This document shows positions 45,634 to 54,448 of a stretch of DNA of 64,000 nt, in pieces (position 1 is the first letter of the stretch; every line of letters starts with the position of its first letter). The stretch is taken from NCBI GenBank assembly GCA_024405855.1, contig JAKSNZ010000001.1:62001-126000 (forward strand). The letters run 5' to 3'. Below the pieces are notes generated by a model that searched no databases, had not been told where the DNA came from, and worked only from the letters and a program-made list of their open reading frames with translations. The stretch is from Paludibacteraceae bacterium. GTDB lineage: Bacteria > Bacteroidota > Bacteroidia > Bacteroidales > Paludibacteraceae. The position numbers and the translations under genes were made by a program.

Positions 45634-46134
45634 ATGGAAGCAATAGCATCTTTTCAAATTGACCATACTAACTTAAAGCCAGGTATTTATGTATCGCGCC
45701 GCGATGAAGGTTTCATTACCTTTGACATGAGATTTACAGAGCCTAATGCAGAGCCTGTTATGGAGCAGAAGGCGGCACACTCTCTTGAACATCTGCTTGC
45801 CACATGGTTCCGCAATAATGACAAAATAAAGGGCGATGTGGTTTATGTAGGTCCAATGGGCTGTCTTACAGGTTTTTACATAATTATGCGTGATAACGGC
45901 TACACAGAGTTCTCAATGCGTGATTATATGCTTGAAGCCATTGATTGGATTATGGAGCAGACAGAGGTTCCTGCCACCACTCCTGCCACTTGTGGCAACT
46001 ATGCACTTCATTCACTTGAGGGTGCAAAGCAGACTGCCAAACAATATGCTTCCAGAATTTCAGAACATTTATATACGGAATACACTAAACTTGAGACCAA
46101 ACTTGATAACGGCATGGCGTTTGCTGATGCATAA
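45634..46134 (+). CDS. luxS: S-ribosylhomocysteine lyase
   Basis: 166 aa. Zinc ligands are His49 and His53 in HSLEH (with Glu52 as base) and Cys120 in ATCGNYALHSLEGAK. Cys77 in VGPMGCLTGFY is the catalytic thiol. It cleaves S-ribosylhomocysteine to homocysteine and DPD, the precursor of AI-2, in the activated methyl cycle. No pfs gene is in the window. It follows the symporter by 3 bp. Confidence 0.97.
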   Translation: MEAIASFQIDHTNLKPGIYVSRRDEGFITFDMRFTEPNAEPVMEQKAAHSLEHLLATWFRNNDKIKGDVVYVGPMGCLTGFYIIMRDNGYTEFSMRDYMLEAIDWIMEQTEVPATTPATCGNYALHSLEGAKQTAKQYASRISEHLYTEYTKLETKLDNGMAFADA

Positions 46135-46154
46135 ATTCAAATCACCGAATCACC

Positions 46155-46697
46155 ATGAATATAATAGAAATAGAAGGACATAAATTTGCAAAAGCACTGG
46201 ATTGCAGTGATATTGACCGCAGGATAAAGGAGTTGGCACAGCAGATTAAGGCTGACAATAAGCCTGACACCCTTTATATATGTATGCTTAACGGCGGTGC
46301 CTTGTTTACCTTTGCCGTTATGATGGAGATGGGCGTTCCTAATGAGATGGCGTTTGTCAAGTGGTCATCGTACAGAGGCAATGAAAGCACCGGCAATATA
46401 ACAGAGGAGATGCCTTTGACAACACCTGTCAAAGGGCGTGATATTGTGGTGCTTGAGGATATAATAGATACAGGCAACACAATGACCAAATTTAAGGAGT
46501 ATCTACAGTCAAAAGGGGCTAAATCATGTAAGATAGCGGTGCTTCTTAATATGAGAGGTAAAAGAAAGTTTGATATAGAGCCTGATTATGTAGGGTTTGA
46601 AATGACAGGCGGATTTGTGGTTGGTCACGGATTTGAATATGACAATAAAGGCAGAGGGCTGAGGGATATATATCAAGAATACTATGTTTCCAATTAA
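46155..46697 (+). CDS. hpt: hypoxanthine phosphoribosyltransferase
   Basis: 180 aa type I PRTase. The PRPP loop VVLEDIIDTGNTM (about 97-109) and the N-terminal LYICMLNGGALFTFAVMM (PPi loop) are clear. It salvages hypoxanthine/guanine. It follows a spacer with two CACCGAATCACC-type repeats just before the ATG and overlaps the NUDIX gene by 14 nt. Confidence 0.93.
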   Translation: MNIIEIEGHKFAKALDCSDIDRRIKELAQQIKADNKPDTLYICMLNGGALFTFAVMMEMGVPNEMAFVKWSSYRGNESTGNITEEMPLTTPVKGRDIVVLEDIIDTGNTMTKFKEYLQSKGAKSCKIAVLLNMRGKRKFDIEPDYVGFEMTGGFVVGHGFEYDNKGRGLRDIYQEYYVSN

Positions 46698-47193
46698 TAA
46701 ATATTGCAGCGTTTGTGGTTCTCCGTTGGTTTTGAAGCCTTGTATCGGGGAAACAGAACTTGTCCCATTTTGTGAGACATGTAATGAGTATCGTTTTCCT
46801 AAATTTAATGTGGCGGTTTGCACTGCAATATTTAATAAGGATAAGACAAAGGTGCTGATGATGCGGCAGTACGGGCGTGAAAAGTTCAATTTTTTGGCAG
46901 GCTATATTAATATTGGTGAAACCGCAGAGGATGCTTTGCCCCGTGAAATGATGGAGGAGATGCATATAAAGCCTTCTTCCGTCAGATTTCTTTATACCTA
47001 CTATTTTGCCAAGACCAACACCCTTATGGTTAATTTCCTTACAACCGTTGATTCTGAAGACCTTAGCGGTATGTCCACATCTGAGGTTGATGAAGCCCGT
47101 TGGTTCACATTCTCTGAAGCCATAGCCCATGTAATACCGGGCGGAGGTGCTGAAAAACTGCTGAAGTTTGTTGAACATGAGTTTGTCCTGTAG
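46684..47193 (+). CDS. NUDIX hydrolase with N-terminal zinc ribbon
   Basis: 169 aa. A CxxC...CxxC zinc ribbon (CSVCGSPL ... CETCNEYRFP, residues 8-31) precedes a Nudix domain with GYINIGETAEDALPREMMEEM (residues ~77-97; G-x5-E-x7-RE-x2-EE). This layout recalls NADH pyrophosphatase NudC, although its SQPWPFPxS tag is not evident. It likely hydrolyses a nucleoside diphosphate derivative. Overlap with hpt suggests coupling to nucleotide salvage. Confidence 0.88.
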   Translation: MFPINKYCSVCGSPLVLKPCIGETELVPFCETCNEYRFPKFNVAVCTAIFNKDKTKVLMMRQYGREKFNFLAGYINIGETAEDALPREMMEEMHIKPSSVRFLYTYYFAKTNTLMVNFLTTVDSEDLSGMSTSEVDEARWFTFSEAIAHVIPGGGAEKLLKFVEHEFVL

Positions 47194-47198
47194 TTTTT

Positions 47199-47230
47199 GT
47201 GCCAAGATGTCATAATTATGCAATTGGCAC
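47199..47230 (+). promoter_or_regulatory. GTGCCAA/TTGGCAC dyad upstream of htpG
   Basis: A 7-bp inverted repeat (47199-47205, 47224-47230) with an 18-bp spacer directly abuts a near-consensus -7 box ACTCTTTG at 47231-47238. It is placed like an operator over the -33 region. It differs from the CIRCE sequence. Confidence 0.4.
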
Positions 47231-47278
47231 ACTCTTTGCAATAACAATTACGGACAAAAAACTAAAACATTATAAATT

Positions 47279-49333
47279 ATGCAACAAGGTAATATTGGGG
47301 TAACATCGGAAAACATTTTTCCTGTTATCAAGAAGTTTTTGTATTCAGACCATGAGATTTTCTTGCGTGAATTAGTGTCAAATGCAGTTGATGCAACACA
47401 AAAGTTGAAGACACTCAGCAGTGTAGGAGAGTACAAGGGTGAGTTGAAGAATCCAAAAGTCAAGGTCAGCGTTGATAAGAATGCCGGCACACTTACCGTA
47501 TCGGATGAGGGTATAGGTATGACAGAGGAGGAGATTGACAAATACATTAATCAGATTGCCTTTTCAGGTGCAGGAGAGTTCCTTGATAAATACAAGGATA
47601 ACGCAAATGCCATTATAGGACATTTTGGACTTGGATTCTACTCTGCCTTTATGGTAAGTAATAAGGTTGAAATCTTTACAAAATCATATAAGGAGGGTTC
47701 AAAGGCTGTTCATTGGAGTTGTGACGGAAATCCTAATTTTGAACTTGAAGAGTGTGAGAAAGAGGGTATAGGTACTGATATTGTGCTTCATATTGATGAT
47801 GATAGCAAGGAGTTTCTTGAAAACAACCGTATTCAGGAGTTGCTTACAAAATACTGCAAGTTCCTGCCTGTTGAAATTGTGTTTGGAAAGAAGAAAGAGT
47901 GGAAGGACGGTAAAGAAGTTGATACCGCCGATGATAACATAATTAACAATACGGCACCAGCCTGGATTAAAAAGCCTGCTGACCTGAAAGAGGAGGATTA
48001 CACAGCATTCTACAGAGAGTTGTACCCATACGCAGATGAGCCTCTGTTCCATATTCACCTGAATGTTGACTATCCGTTTAATCTTACAGGTATACTGTAC
48101 TTCCCTAAAGTCAAGAATACCATTGAGTTACAGAAGAACAAAATTCAACTCTACTGCAATCAGGTGTTTGTTACAGATAGCGTAGAGGGTATTGTGCCTG
48201 ACTTTTTGACATTGCTTCATGGCGTAATTGACTCGCCTGATATTCCGCTGAATGTAAGCCGTTCATATTTGCAGAGCGATAGCAATGTAAAGAAAATTTC
48301 AGCCCATATAACCAAGAAAGTATCTGACAGTCTGCAAGATATATTCAAAAATGACCGCAAGCAGTTTGAGGAGAAATGGGACAGCCTGAAAATCTTTATA
48401 TCGTACGGTATGCTTACTGAAGATAAGTTCTATGAAAGGGCAAACGCATTCAATCTGTTCAAAACCACTGACGGACAGTATTATACATACGATGAGTACA
48501 AAAAACTTGTTGAGGCTAATCAAACAGATAAGGACGGTTCAATCATCTATCTTTATGCCGCAGACCCCGATGCCCAATACAGTTACATTGAGGCGGCAAA
48601 GGCAAAAGGCTACAGCGTTCTGCTGTTCAATGACCAACTTGACGTTCATCTTGCTTCAAAACTTGAGCAGAAGAATGAAAAGGTACGCTATGTGAGGGTT
48701 GACGCCGATACAATAGACCGTCTTATAGTTAAGGAAGATGCCGCAAAAGTTGAACTCACCGATGCACAACAGGCGGCAATGACAAAGATATTCTCATCAC
48801 AGGCACCAAAGAATGACAAGGCTGACTTTATAGTGTCATTAAATGCTATGGGTGCTGAGGCACAGCCTGTTGTAATCACTCAAAATGAGTGGATGCGCCG
48901 TATGAAAGAGATGTCCGCATTGCAGGGCGGTATGATGGGATTCTACGGCTCTATGCCTGATTCATATACACTTGTGCTAAATACAGACCACTCTCTAATT
49001 AAAGACATTGTGGAGAAACAGGCTGCGGAACTTGACGCTAAGGTAGCCCCTATTAATGATGAAATAGCGGTATGCAAAAAACAAGTTGAAGAACTTAAGG
49101 CAAAGCACAAGGATAAGAAAGATGAAGAAATTCCTGAGGTTGAGAAAGATGCAATCAAGACCCAAGAGGCACGTGAATCAGAACTTGAGAAACAGAAAAC
49201 AGACATCTATTCTCAGTTTGCCGCTTCTGAACCAAAGGTTCGCCAACTTATTGACCTTGCACTGCTTGCAAACGGAATGTTAAAGGGTGAGGCGTTAAGT
49301 GAGTTTGTGAAACGCAGCACAAATTTGTTGTAA
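47279..49333 (+). CDS. htpG: molecular chaperone HtpG (Hsp90)
   Basis: 684 aa. The GHKL ATPase domain shows FLRELVSNAVDATQKLK (residues ~31-47), SDEGIGMTEEEIDKYI (residues ~76-91) and GHFGLGFYSAFMVS (residues ~116-129). The middle domain has NVSRSYLQSD, and a charged C-terminal coiled segment (KKQVEELKAKHKDKKDEEIP) precedes the dimerisation end. This cytosolic ATP-dependent chaperone has normal length. Its transcript ends at the hairpin at 49348-49376. Confidence 0.97.
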   Translation: MQQGNIGVTSENIFPVIKKFLYSDHEIFLRELVSNAVDATQKLKTLSSVGEYKGELKNPKVKVSVDKNAGTLTVSDEGIGMTEEEIDKYINQIAFSGAGEFLDKYKDNANAIIGHFGLGFYSAFMVSNKVEIFTKSYKEGSKAVHWSCDGNPNFELEECEKEGIGTDIVLHIDDDSKEFLENNRIQELLTKYCKFLPVEIVFGKKKEWKDGKEVDTADDNIINNTAPAWIKKPADLKEEDYTAFYRELYPYADEPLFHIHLNVDYPFNLTGILYFPKVKNTIELQKNKIQLYCNQVFVTDSVEGIVPDFLTLLHGVIDSPDIPLNVSRSYLQSDSNVKKISAHITKKVSDSLQDIFKNDRKQFEEKWDSLKIFISYGMLTEDKFYERANAFNLFKTTDGQYYTYDEYKKLVEANQTDKDGSIIYLYAADPDAQYSYIEAAKAKGYSVLLFNDQLDVHLASKLEQKNEKVRYVRVDADTIDRLIVKEDAAKVELTDAQQAAMTKIFSSQAPKNDKADFIVSLNAMGAEAQPVVITQNEWMRRMKEMSALQGGMMGFYGSMPDSYTLVLNTDHSLIKDIVEKQAAELDAKVAPINDEIAVCKKQVEELKAKHKDKKDEEIPEVEKDAIKTQEARESELEKQKTDIYSQFAASEPKVRQLIDLALLANGMLKGEALSEFVKRSTNLL

Positions 49334-49347
49334 TTTGCTGATATAAA

Positions 49348-49376
49348 AAGAAAAGGAGTCTTTTAGACTCCTTTTT
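49348..49376. terminator. bidirectional terminator of htpG and tRNA-Arg
   Basis: AAAAGGAGTC-TTTTA-GACTCCTTTT forms a stem with T-runs on either strand, between the htpG stop and the 3' end of the convergent tRNA gene. Confidence 0.8.
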
Positions 49377-49379
49377 CTG

Positions 49380-49453
49380 TGATCCCGCAGGGATTCAAAC
49401 CCTGAACCTTCACATCCGTAGTGTGACGCTCTATTCAGTTGAGCTACGGAACC
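49380..49453 (-). tRNA. tRNA-Arg (anticodon ACG)
   Basis: The minus strand folds into a full cloverleaf: 7-bp acceptor (with G-U pairs), D arm GCTC/GAGC, anticodon arm TCACA-CTACGGA-TGTGA with ACG at the wobble-inosine position for CGU/CGC/CGA, and T arm CAGGG-TTTGAAT-CCCTG. The discriminator is A, and CCA is not encoded. Confidence 0.93.
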
Positions 49454-49471
49454 TCCTCAATTTTGAGACTG

Positions 49472-49502
49472 CAAAGATACTACAAAATAAAAACAAAACA
49501 AA
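49472..49502 (-). promoter_or_regulatory. tRNA-Arg promoter
   Basis: Minus-strand TTTG (49502-49499), 19-bp spacer, TATCTTTG (49479-49472), 18 bp before the mature 5' end. Confidence 0.7.
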
Positions 49503-49530
49503 AAAAATTAGTTGTTTTTATATTTTTTTG

Positions 49531-49538
49531 TAATTTTG
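49531..49538 (+). promoter_or_regulatory. -7 box (TAATTTTG) of the C_GCAxxG_C_C gene
   Basis: Exact consensus 16 bp upstream of ATG 49555. Confidence 0.45.
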
Positions 49539-49554
49539 AAGAAAATAAAGGTTT

Positions 49555-50001
49555 ATGAGCAGAGAAGATACTATAAAATTGGCATTAGACTATTTTAATC
49601 AGGGCTATGCCTGTTCTCAGTCTGTCCTGTTGGCATTTGCTGACCAGTGTAAACTTGACCCTACGCTTGCAAAACGTATATCAGGTACATTTGGAGGCGG
49701 AATGGGAAGACTTCGCCAGAAATGTGGAGCACTTACAGGTGGCTTTATGGTGCTTGGTATATTGAAAGGTTATGACAAACCTGACGATATGGACGGAAAA
49801 ATGGCGTCATATAAACTTGTAAGGGAACTTAATCGCCGTGTAGAGGAGAAGTTTGGCACAACGCAGTGCAATGAGTTGCTTGTTAAGTATTCCACTCAGG
49901 AGCATGTGCAGGAACGCTCACACCATAAAGATATCTGTGGCAAAATCATAGCGGAAACCACAGGGGAACTGTATGATATGACGAACTTAACGAAGTTTTA
50001 A
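49555..50001 (+). CDS. C_GCAxxG_C_C family redox-type protein
   Basis: 148 aa. The family signature is visible: YACSQSVLLAF with Cys21, GGGMGRLRQKCGALTGGFMVLG (residues ~45-66) with a GxGG and CGAxxG, and late Cys residues in TTQCNELL and HKDICGKII. These conserved cysteines suggest metal or Fe-S binding. Its role is uncharacterised, often beside electron-transfer genes. Here a Rieske-like lipoprotein gene follows 11 bp downstream. Confidence 0.9.
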   Translation: MSREDTIKLALDYFNQGYACSQSVLLAFADQCKLDPTLAKRISGTFGGGMGRLRQKCGALTGGFMVLGILKGYDKPDDMDGKMASYKLVRELNRRVEEKFGTTQCNELLVKYSTQEHVQERSHHKDICGKIIAETTGELYDMTNLTKF

Positions 50002-50012
50002 GTTGAAAATCT

Positions 50013-50483
50013 ATGAATAATATAAAATATATATTGCTGCTATTGACGGTTGTACTGACTGCGTGTAATAATGTTGTTGAAAATACAAACATTCCGTATT
50101 CAAGAGTCAGTTTCCTTATTGACGTATCTCCAACGGGGGCGGACAAGGAGTTAAGAGAGGGGTTGATGGGTAACTGTAAAGTGTACAACAGTAAATCGCC
50201 GGCAGTGCTTTCACCCGGTATCGGGGCATACGGCTATAGTGGAGTGGTGGTTACAAGGGCTACAGATGATAAGTTGTATGCTTTTGATATGTGTTGTCCG
50301 TATGAGGCAAAGAAGGATATTGTACTGAAAGCGGACGGATTTTTTATGAATTGTCCAGTTTGCGGTTCACAATTTTCAATTGGAAACGGTAGCGGATATG
50401 TAAATAAAGGGCCTGCGGCACAACCGTTGAAAACTTATCATGTATATATGTCTTCAGCTGACAGATGTAGCGTGGTAAATTGA
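50013..50483 (+). CDS. Rieske-like lipoprotein lacking the His ligands
   Basis: 156 aa. Lipoprotein signal MNNIKYILLLLTVVLTAC. The C-terminal half has FDMCCPYEAKK (about 91-101) and MNCPVCGSQFSIGNG (about 112-126), placed like the two Rieske ligand loops. Canonical Rieske has C-x-H and C-x2-H; here CCPYE and CPVCGS supply only cysteines, so a normal 2Fe-2S Rieske centre is unlikely, though another metal may bind. It is downstream of the C_GCAxxG_C_C gene, suggesting a joint redox role. Confidence 0.75.
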   Translation: MNNIKYILLLLTVVLTACNNVVENTNIPYSRVSFLIDVSPTGADKELREGLMGNCKVYNSKSPAVLSPGIGAYGYSGVVVTRATDDKLYAFDMCCPYEAKKDIVLKADGFFMNCPVCGSQFSIGNGSGYVNKGPAAQPLKTYHVYMSSADRCSVVN

Positions 50484-50494
50484 AAAAGTTTTTG

Positions 50495-50502
50495 TAACTT
50501 TG
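50495..50502 (+). promoter_or_regulatory. -7 box (TAACTTTG) of adk
   Basis: Perfect consensus 24 bp before ATG 50527. Confidence 0.5.
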
Positions 50503-50526
50503 ACCGAAAATTTTTTTACTTAAGTA

Positions 50527-51102
50527 ATGTTAAACGTTGTAATTTTTGGAGCACCTGGTTCAGGAAAGGGTACTCAAAGTGAGTTGATAGAGAAAAAGTA
50601 CGGGTTGGTACACCTTTCAACGGGCGATATTTTGAGGGCGGAGATAGCCAAAGGTTCTGAAATCGGCAAATTGGCTGACGGACTTATTAGTAAAGGTCAT
50701 TTTATCCCCGATGACCTTATGATACGTATTCTTAATGCACATTTGGATATGTATCCTACCGCAAATGGTTTTATCTTTGATGGTTTCCCTCGTACGCTGA
50801 CACAGGCTGAGGCTCTTGATACAATGTTGAAAAACAGGAACTTAAAGGTGTCTTTAATGCTTAATATTGATGTTGATACCAATGAATTGGTAAAGCGTCT
50901 TTTGAATAGAGGCAAGACATCAGGCCGTAGCGATGACAACTTACAGACCATTCATGAGCGTATTCAGGTTTATGAGACTAAAACCCTTCCTGTAATACAA
51001 TTCTATGACCGTCAGAAAAAGCACCATAGAATTAAGGGTACAGGAACTATGGAAGAGGTGTTTGAACGCATTTGCAATGAGATTGATTCGGTTAATCGGT
51101 GA
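50527..51102 (+). CDS. adk: adenylate kinase (short form)
   Basis: 191 aa. P-loop GAPGSGKGTQ (residues 8-17), AMP-binding LSTGDILR (about 34-41), FDGFPRTLTQAEAL (about 82-95) and the short LID RLLNRGKTSGRSDDN (about 122-136) without the zinc-binding insert. It interconverts ATP+AMP and 2 ADP. Its 3' end and the 90-bp spacer to obgE contain reiterated GGTTAATCG and CCGATTCAC motifs. Confidence 0.96.
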   Translation: MLNVVIFGAPGSGKGTQSELIEKKYGLVHLSTGDILRAEIAKGSEIGKLADGLISKGHFIPDDLMIRILNAHLDMYPTANGFIFDGFPRTLTQAEALDTMLKNRNLKVSLMLNIDVDTNELVKRLLNRGKTSGRSDDNLQTIHERIQVYETKTLPVIQFYDRQKKHHRIKGTGTMEEVFERICNEIDSVNR

Positions 51103-51194
51103 AATGGTTAATCGGTTAATCGATATATTTACTTTCGGTTCTCCGATTCACCGATTCACCGATTCCACGATTCATAATTTATTTATTTCTAATT

Positions 51195-52181
51195 GTGGAT
51201 TCAAATTTTATAGACTACGTTAAGATTTTCTGTCGTTCAGGAAATGGTGGTGCAGGTTCCACGCATTTGCACAGAGAGAAGTTTGTGCCTAAGGGTGGTC
51301 CTGACGGGGGCGATGGCGGCAGAGGAGGACATGTCTATATTAAAGGTAACAGAAACTATTGGACACTGATACACCTTAAATATGAACGTCATGTGTTTGC
51401 AGGTAACGGAGAGGCAGGCGGTAAGAACCGCAGTTTTGGTGCAGACGGTGAAGATAAGACAATTGAGGTGCCTCTTGGTACTGTAGCCTACGATGCTGAC
51501 ACACGTGAGCCGCTTTGTGAAATTACAGAGGACGGGCAAGTTGAAATACTTTTGAAAGGTGGCAGAGGCGGACAAGGTAATTGGCATTTCCGTACATCCA
51601 CACTTCAAACCCCAAGGTTTGCACAGCCGGGAGAGGCTGGCATTGAGCGTAATGTGGTTCTTGAACTAAAGGTGCTGGCAGATGTGGGATTGGTGGGTTT
51701 CCCTAATGCAGGCAAGTCAACGCTGCTTTCTGTGGTATCGGCTGCCAAGCCTAAAATAGCGGACTATCCTTTTACAACACTTGAACCTAATTTAGGTATA
51801 GTGTCATATAGGGACAGCAAGTCATTTGTTATGGCTGACATACCTGGAATAATAGAGGGGGCACATGAGGGTAAAGGTATAGGAATCAGGTTTTTAAGGC
51901 ATATAGAGAGGAACTCCGTACTGCTGTTTATGGTTCCTGCCACATCGGAGAACGTTAAAAAAGATTATGAAATTCTCTTAGGGGAATTAAGGCAATATAA
52001 CCCTGAACTGCTTGATAAGGAGCGTGTTCTTGCAATTACAAAATGTGATTTGATAACTGAAAAGGATGAGGAGAAAATTGCAAAGAAACTGCCTGATATA
52101 CCTTGTGTGTTTATATCGTCAGTGGCAGGAAAGGGGATTGAGACTCTGAAGGACTTATTGTGGACAGCAATAAATAGTTAA
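51195..52181 (+). CDS. obgE: GTPase ObgE/CgtA
   Basis: 328 aa. The Gly-rich Obg domain occupies ~1-158 ([31 protein letters not shown]). G1 is [10 protein letters not shown] (about 168-177), G3 [14 protein letters not shown] (about 215-228), G4 TKCD (about 279-282), G5 ISS. It binds the 50S subunit and links GTP level to ribosome assembly. The C-terminal OCT domain of some homologues is absent, as is usual in this group. Confidence 0.96.
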   Translation: MDSNFIDYVKIFCRSGNGGAGSTHLHREKFVPKGGPDGGDGGRGGHVYIKGNRNYWTLIHLKYERHVFAGNGEAGGKNRSFGADGEDKTIEVPLGTVAYDADTREPLCEITEDGQVEILLKGGRGGQGNWHFRTSTLQTPRFAQPGEAGIERNVVLELKVLADVGLVGFPNAGKSTLLSVVSAAKPKIADYPFTTLEPNLGIVSYRDSKSFVMADIPGIIEGAHEGKGIGIRFLRHIERNSVLLFMVPATSENVKKDYEILLGELRQYNPELLDKERVLAITKCDLITEKDEEKIAKKLPDIPCVFISSVAGKGIETLKDLLWTAINS

Positions 52182-52200
52182 CTTTTAATTAATTAGTATT

Positions 52201-52908
52201 ATGTTTAATGAAGAAGAACTTTCATCCTACACAATTGTGGAATCGGATGTAACAAGAAAACTGATGCGTAATGTTTATGGCTGGATGACTTTGGCTCTTG
52301 CCTTGACAGGTCTGATGGCGTATTACACCGCACATTCTGAGGTGTTGTTGAATATGATTTTTGGGAATCCGTATGCCATTTGGATTCTTTTCATTGCTGA
52401 ACTTGTACTTGTGTTGGTACTTTCGGCAAGAATTGACAAACTCTCTTTTGCTACGGCAGGGTTGATGTTTGGCGGGTACTCAATTATTAATGGTATGGTT
52501 TTGAGTTCCATATTCCTTGTTTATGCACAACAGACAATAACATCGGCATTTTTTGTAACAGCAGGAATGTTTGCGGCAATGGCACTCATAGGCTCCTTTA
52601 CAAAGAAGGATTTGAGCGGCATAGGCAGATTCTCACTTATGGCACTTATCGGTCTGCTTATTGCCATGATTGTCAATATGTTCATTATGAATTCAATGTT
52701 TGATTTCATAATTTCAATCATAGGTGTGGTTATTTTTGCAGGTCTTACCACTTACGATGCACAGAAAATCAAGCAAATGATTCAAATGTACGGTGAGGTG
52801 GCTGATGACACAGCAAAAAAGGCTGCTCTTATGGGGGCGTTGTCACTTTATCTTGACTTTATCAACCTGTTCCTGTATATCCTGAGAATTTTTGGCAGAA
52901 GAAACTGA
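52201..52908 (+). CDS. Bax inhibitor-1/YccA family membrane protein
   Basis: 235 aa with seven hydrophobic helices. It starts MFNEEELSSYTIVESDVTRKLMRNVYGWMT, and the C-terminal LSLYLDFINLFLYILRIFGRRN is the BI-1 signature containing the conserved Asp. BI-1 proteins are pH-sensitive Ca2+ leak channels; the bacterial role is unsettled. It follows obgE by 19 bp. Confidence 0.93.
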   Translation: MFNEEELSSYTIVESDVTRKLMRNVYGWMTLALALTGLMAYYTAHSEVLLNMIFGNPYAIWILFIAELVLVLVLSARIDKLSFATAGLMFGGYSIINGMVLSSIFLVYAQQTITSAFFVTAGMFAAMALIGSFTKKDLSGIGRFSLMALIGLLIAMIVNMFIMNSMFDFIISIIGVVIFAGLTTYDAQKIKQMIQMYGEVADDTAKKAALMGALSLYLDFINLFLYILRIFGRRN

Positions 52909-52915
52909 TTTTATC

Positions 52916-54358
52916 ATGAAGCAGTATAAGAACCTTATTTATGCAATTGTGGCAGTTGTATTGGCTGCCACAGTTTGGTTTATGCCTGAAGAGTGGCTGT
53001 TTTTGGGTGATATTTCAGTTACAGAACACAGAATGGCTGCCATCTTTGTATTTACGGCACTATTTTGGGTATTGGAGCCTGTTCCGGCTTGGGTTACAAG
53101 TATAACATCTATGCTTTTGATGCTATTCACAGTATCAACAGGAGGCTTGGATGTGGCTATGACCGATATCCCTAATACTGATATGGTGTCATATACTGAC
53201 ATTTTGATATCGTTTGCTGACCCTGTAATAATTATGTTCATTGGCGGATTTGTTATTGCAGAGGTGGCATCGGCGAATGGTCTTGACAAAAGAATGGCAA
53301 AGATAATTCTAAAGCCTTTTGGAACAAAACCTAAATGGGTTCTGCTTGGATTGTTACTCTCAACCGCCACCATTTCAATGTTTGTAAGCGATACGGCAAC
53401 TGCCGCAATGATGGTTACCATGGTTCTTCCTGTAATAAAATCATTGCCTGCCGGCGATAAAGGTAAGACCGCTCTTGCCCTTACTATTGCGTTAGGCTCA
53501 ACCATCGGTGGTGTTGGCACCCCTATAGGTACGCCTCCTAATGCCATCGCCCTTAAGTATTTGAATGACCCTGCAGGTTTTAATTTGAACATTGGATTTG
53601 GACAGTGGGCAATGGTAATGATTCCTGTTGTTATTATAATTGCAGTAATTACTTGGCTGATACTTGTTAAGGCATTCCCGTTTACTGTTAAGAAGATAAA
53701 AATTGACACTGTGGCTGACAAAGATGCCGCTCCGCTTCCTAAATGGAAACACATTACAATTATAACAACCATTATTGTTACTATAGGTTTGTGGGTTACA
53801 GACCGCCTTACAGGTCTTGAAACCAGCGTTGTGGCTCTTATTCCGCCTGTGGTGTTTGGCATAACAGGCATATTTACTTCAAAAGATTTGAAGAGTCTTG
53901 AATGGAGCGTACTTTGGATGTTCTCAGGCGGTTTTGCACTGGGAACATGTATGGAAAAGACAGGTCTTGCTTCTCACTTTGTGCAGGCTATTCCGTTTGA
54001 TACAATGCCTATTGTTCTAATGGTTATTTTGGCTGCTCTTATGTGTTGGGCATTGTCTGTGTTCATCAGTAATACTGCCACTGCCGCAATGATGATGCCT
54101 ATTATGGTGGCTGTAGGTTTGTCAAATCTTGATGATCTTGCCCCTTGGGGTGGTGTTACAGTTCTGCTAATGGGCATTGCTCTTGCCGCATCGTTTGCAT
54201 TTGTACTGCCTGTTTCAACGCCTGCTAACAGTATTGCCTATTCTACGGGTGCGGTTCAAACCAAGCAAATGGCATGGGTAGGTATTGCTGTGGGCATGAT
54301 TGCCATGTCACTTTCATTTATCGTGCTGTTCTGCGGTGGATATAGGTTGATGATGTGA
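52916..54358 (+). CDS. DASS/SLC13 family sodium:anion symporter
   Basis: 480 aa, about 11-12 helices. The paired ligand motifs are visible: VSDTATAAMMVTMVLPVI (residues ~162-179) and ISNTATAAMMMPIMVAVGL (residues ~381-399), the S-N/D-T signatures of the family, with GSTIGGVGTPIGTPPNAIAL between. Imports di- or tricarboxylates or sulfate with Na+. I start at ATG 52916 (MKQYKNLIYAIV) since the earlier TTG lies inside the BI-1 gene. Confidence 0.93.
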   Translation: MKQYKNLIYAIVAVVLAATVWFMPEEWLFLGDISVTEHRMAAIFVFTALFWVLEPVPAWVTSITSMLLMLFTVSTGGLDVAMTDIPNTDMVSYTDILISFADPVIIMFIGGFVIAEVASANGLDKRMAKIILKPFGTKPKWVLLGLLLSTATISMFVSDTATAAMMVTMVLPVIKSLPAGDKGKTALALTIALGSTIGGVGTPIGTPPNAIALKYLNDPAGFNLNIGFGQWAMVMIPVVIIIAVITWLILVKAFPFTVKKIKIDTVADKDAAPLPKWKHITIITTIIVTIGLWVTDRLTGLETSVVALIPPVVFGITGIFTSKDLKSLEWSVLWMFSGGFALGTCMEKTGLASHFVQAIPFDTMPIVLMVILAALMCWALSVFISNTATAAMMMPIMVAVGLSNLDDLAPWGGVTVLLMGIALAASFAFVLPVSTPANSIAYSTGAVQTKQMAWVGIAVGMIAMSLSFIVLFCGGYRLMM

Positions 54359-54374
54359 TTTTATTTTTGCAGAC

Positions 54375-54401
54375 ATCTCTCACTTTGTTCGATATGACGA
54401 A
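54375..54401. repeat. REP-like repeat copy 1
   Basis: ATCTCTCACTTTGTTCGAT then ATGACGAA; 25 of 27 bases match copy 2 at 55195-55221. It lies just downstream of a -7 box (TATTTTTG, 54362-54369), so it would be in the 5' leader of the FISUMP gene. Confidence 0.65.
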
Positions 54402-54448
54402 AAAACAAAGAAACGAGATAAGCTAAACATAATTTTCAAATTTCACCT

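Noticed and set aside
46546..47247. 233-codon minus-strand frame opposite hpt and the NUDIX gene
   Set aside because: It covers two well-supported genes on the other strand and shows no recognisable motif.
52892..52915. TTG start for the SLC13 transporter
   Set aside because: It lies inside the BI-1 coding region and adds no membrane segment.
52939..53871. 310-codon minus-strand frame opposite the SLC13 transporter
   Set aside because: It is a shadow of a real membrane-protein gene on the other strand; no start context or homology.
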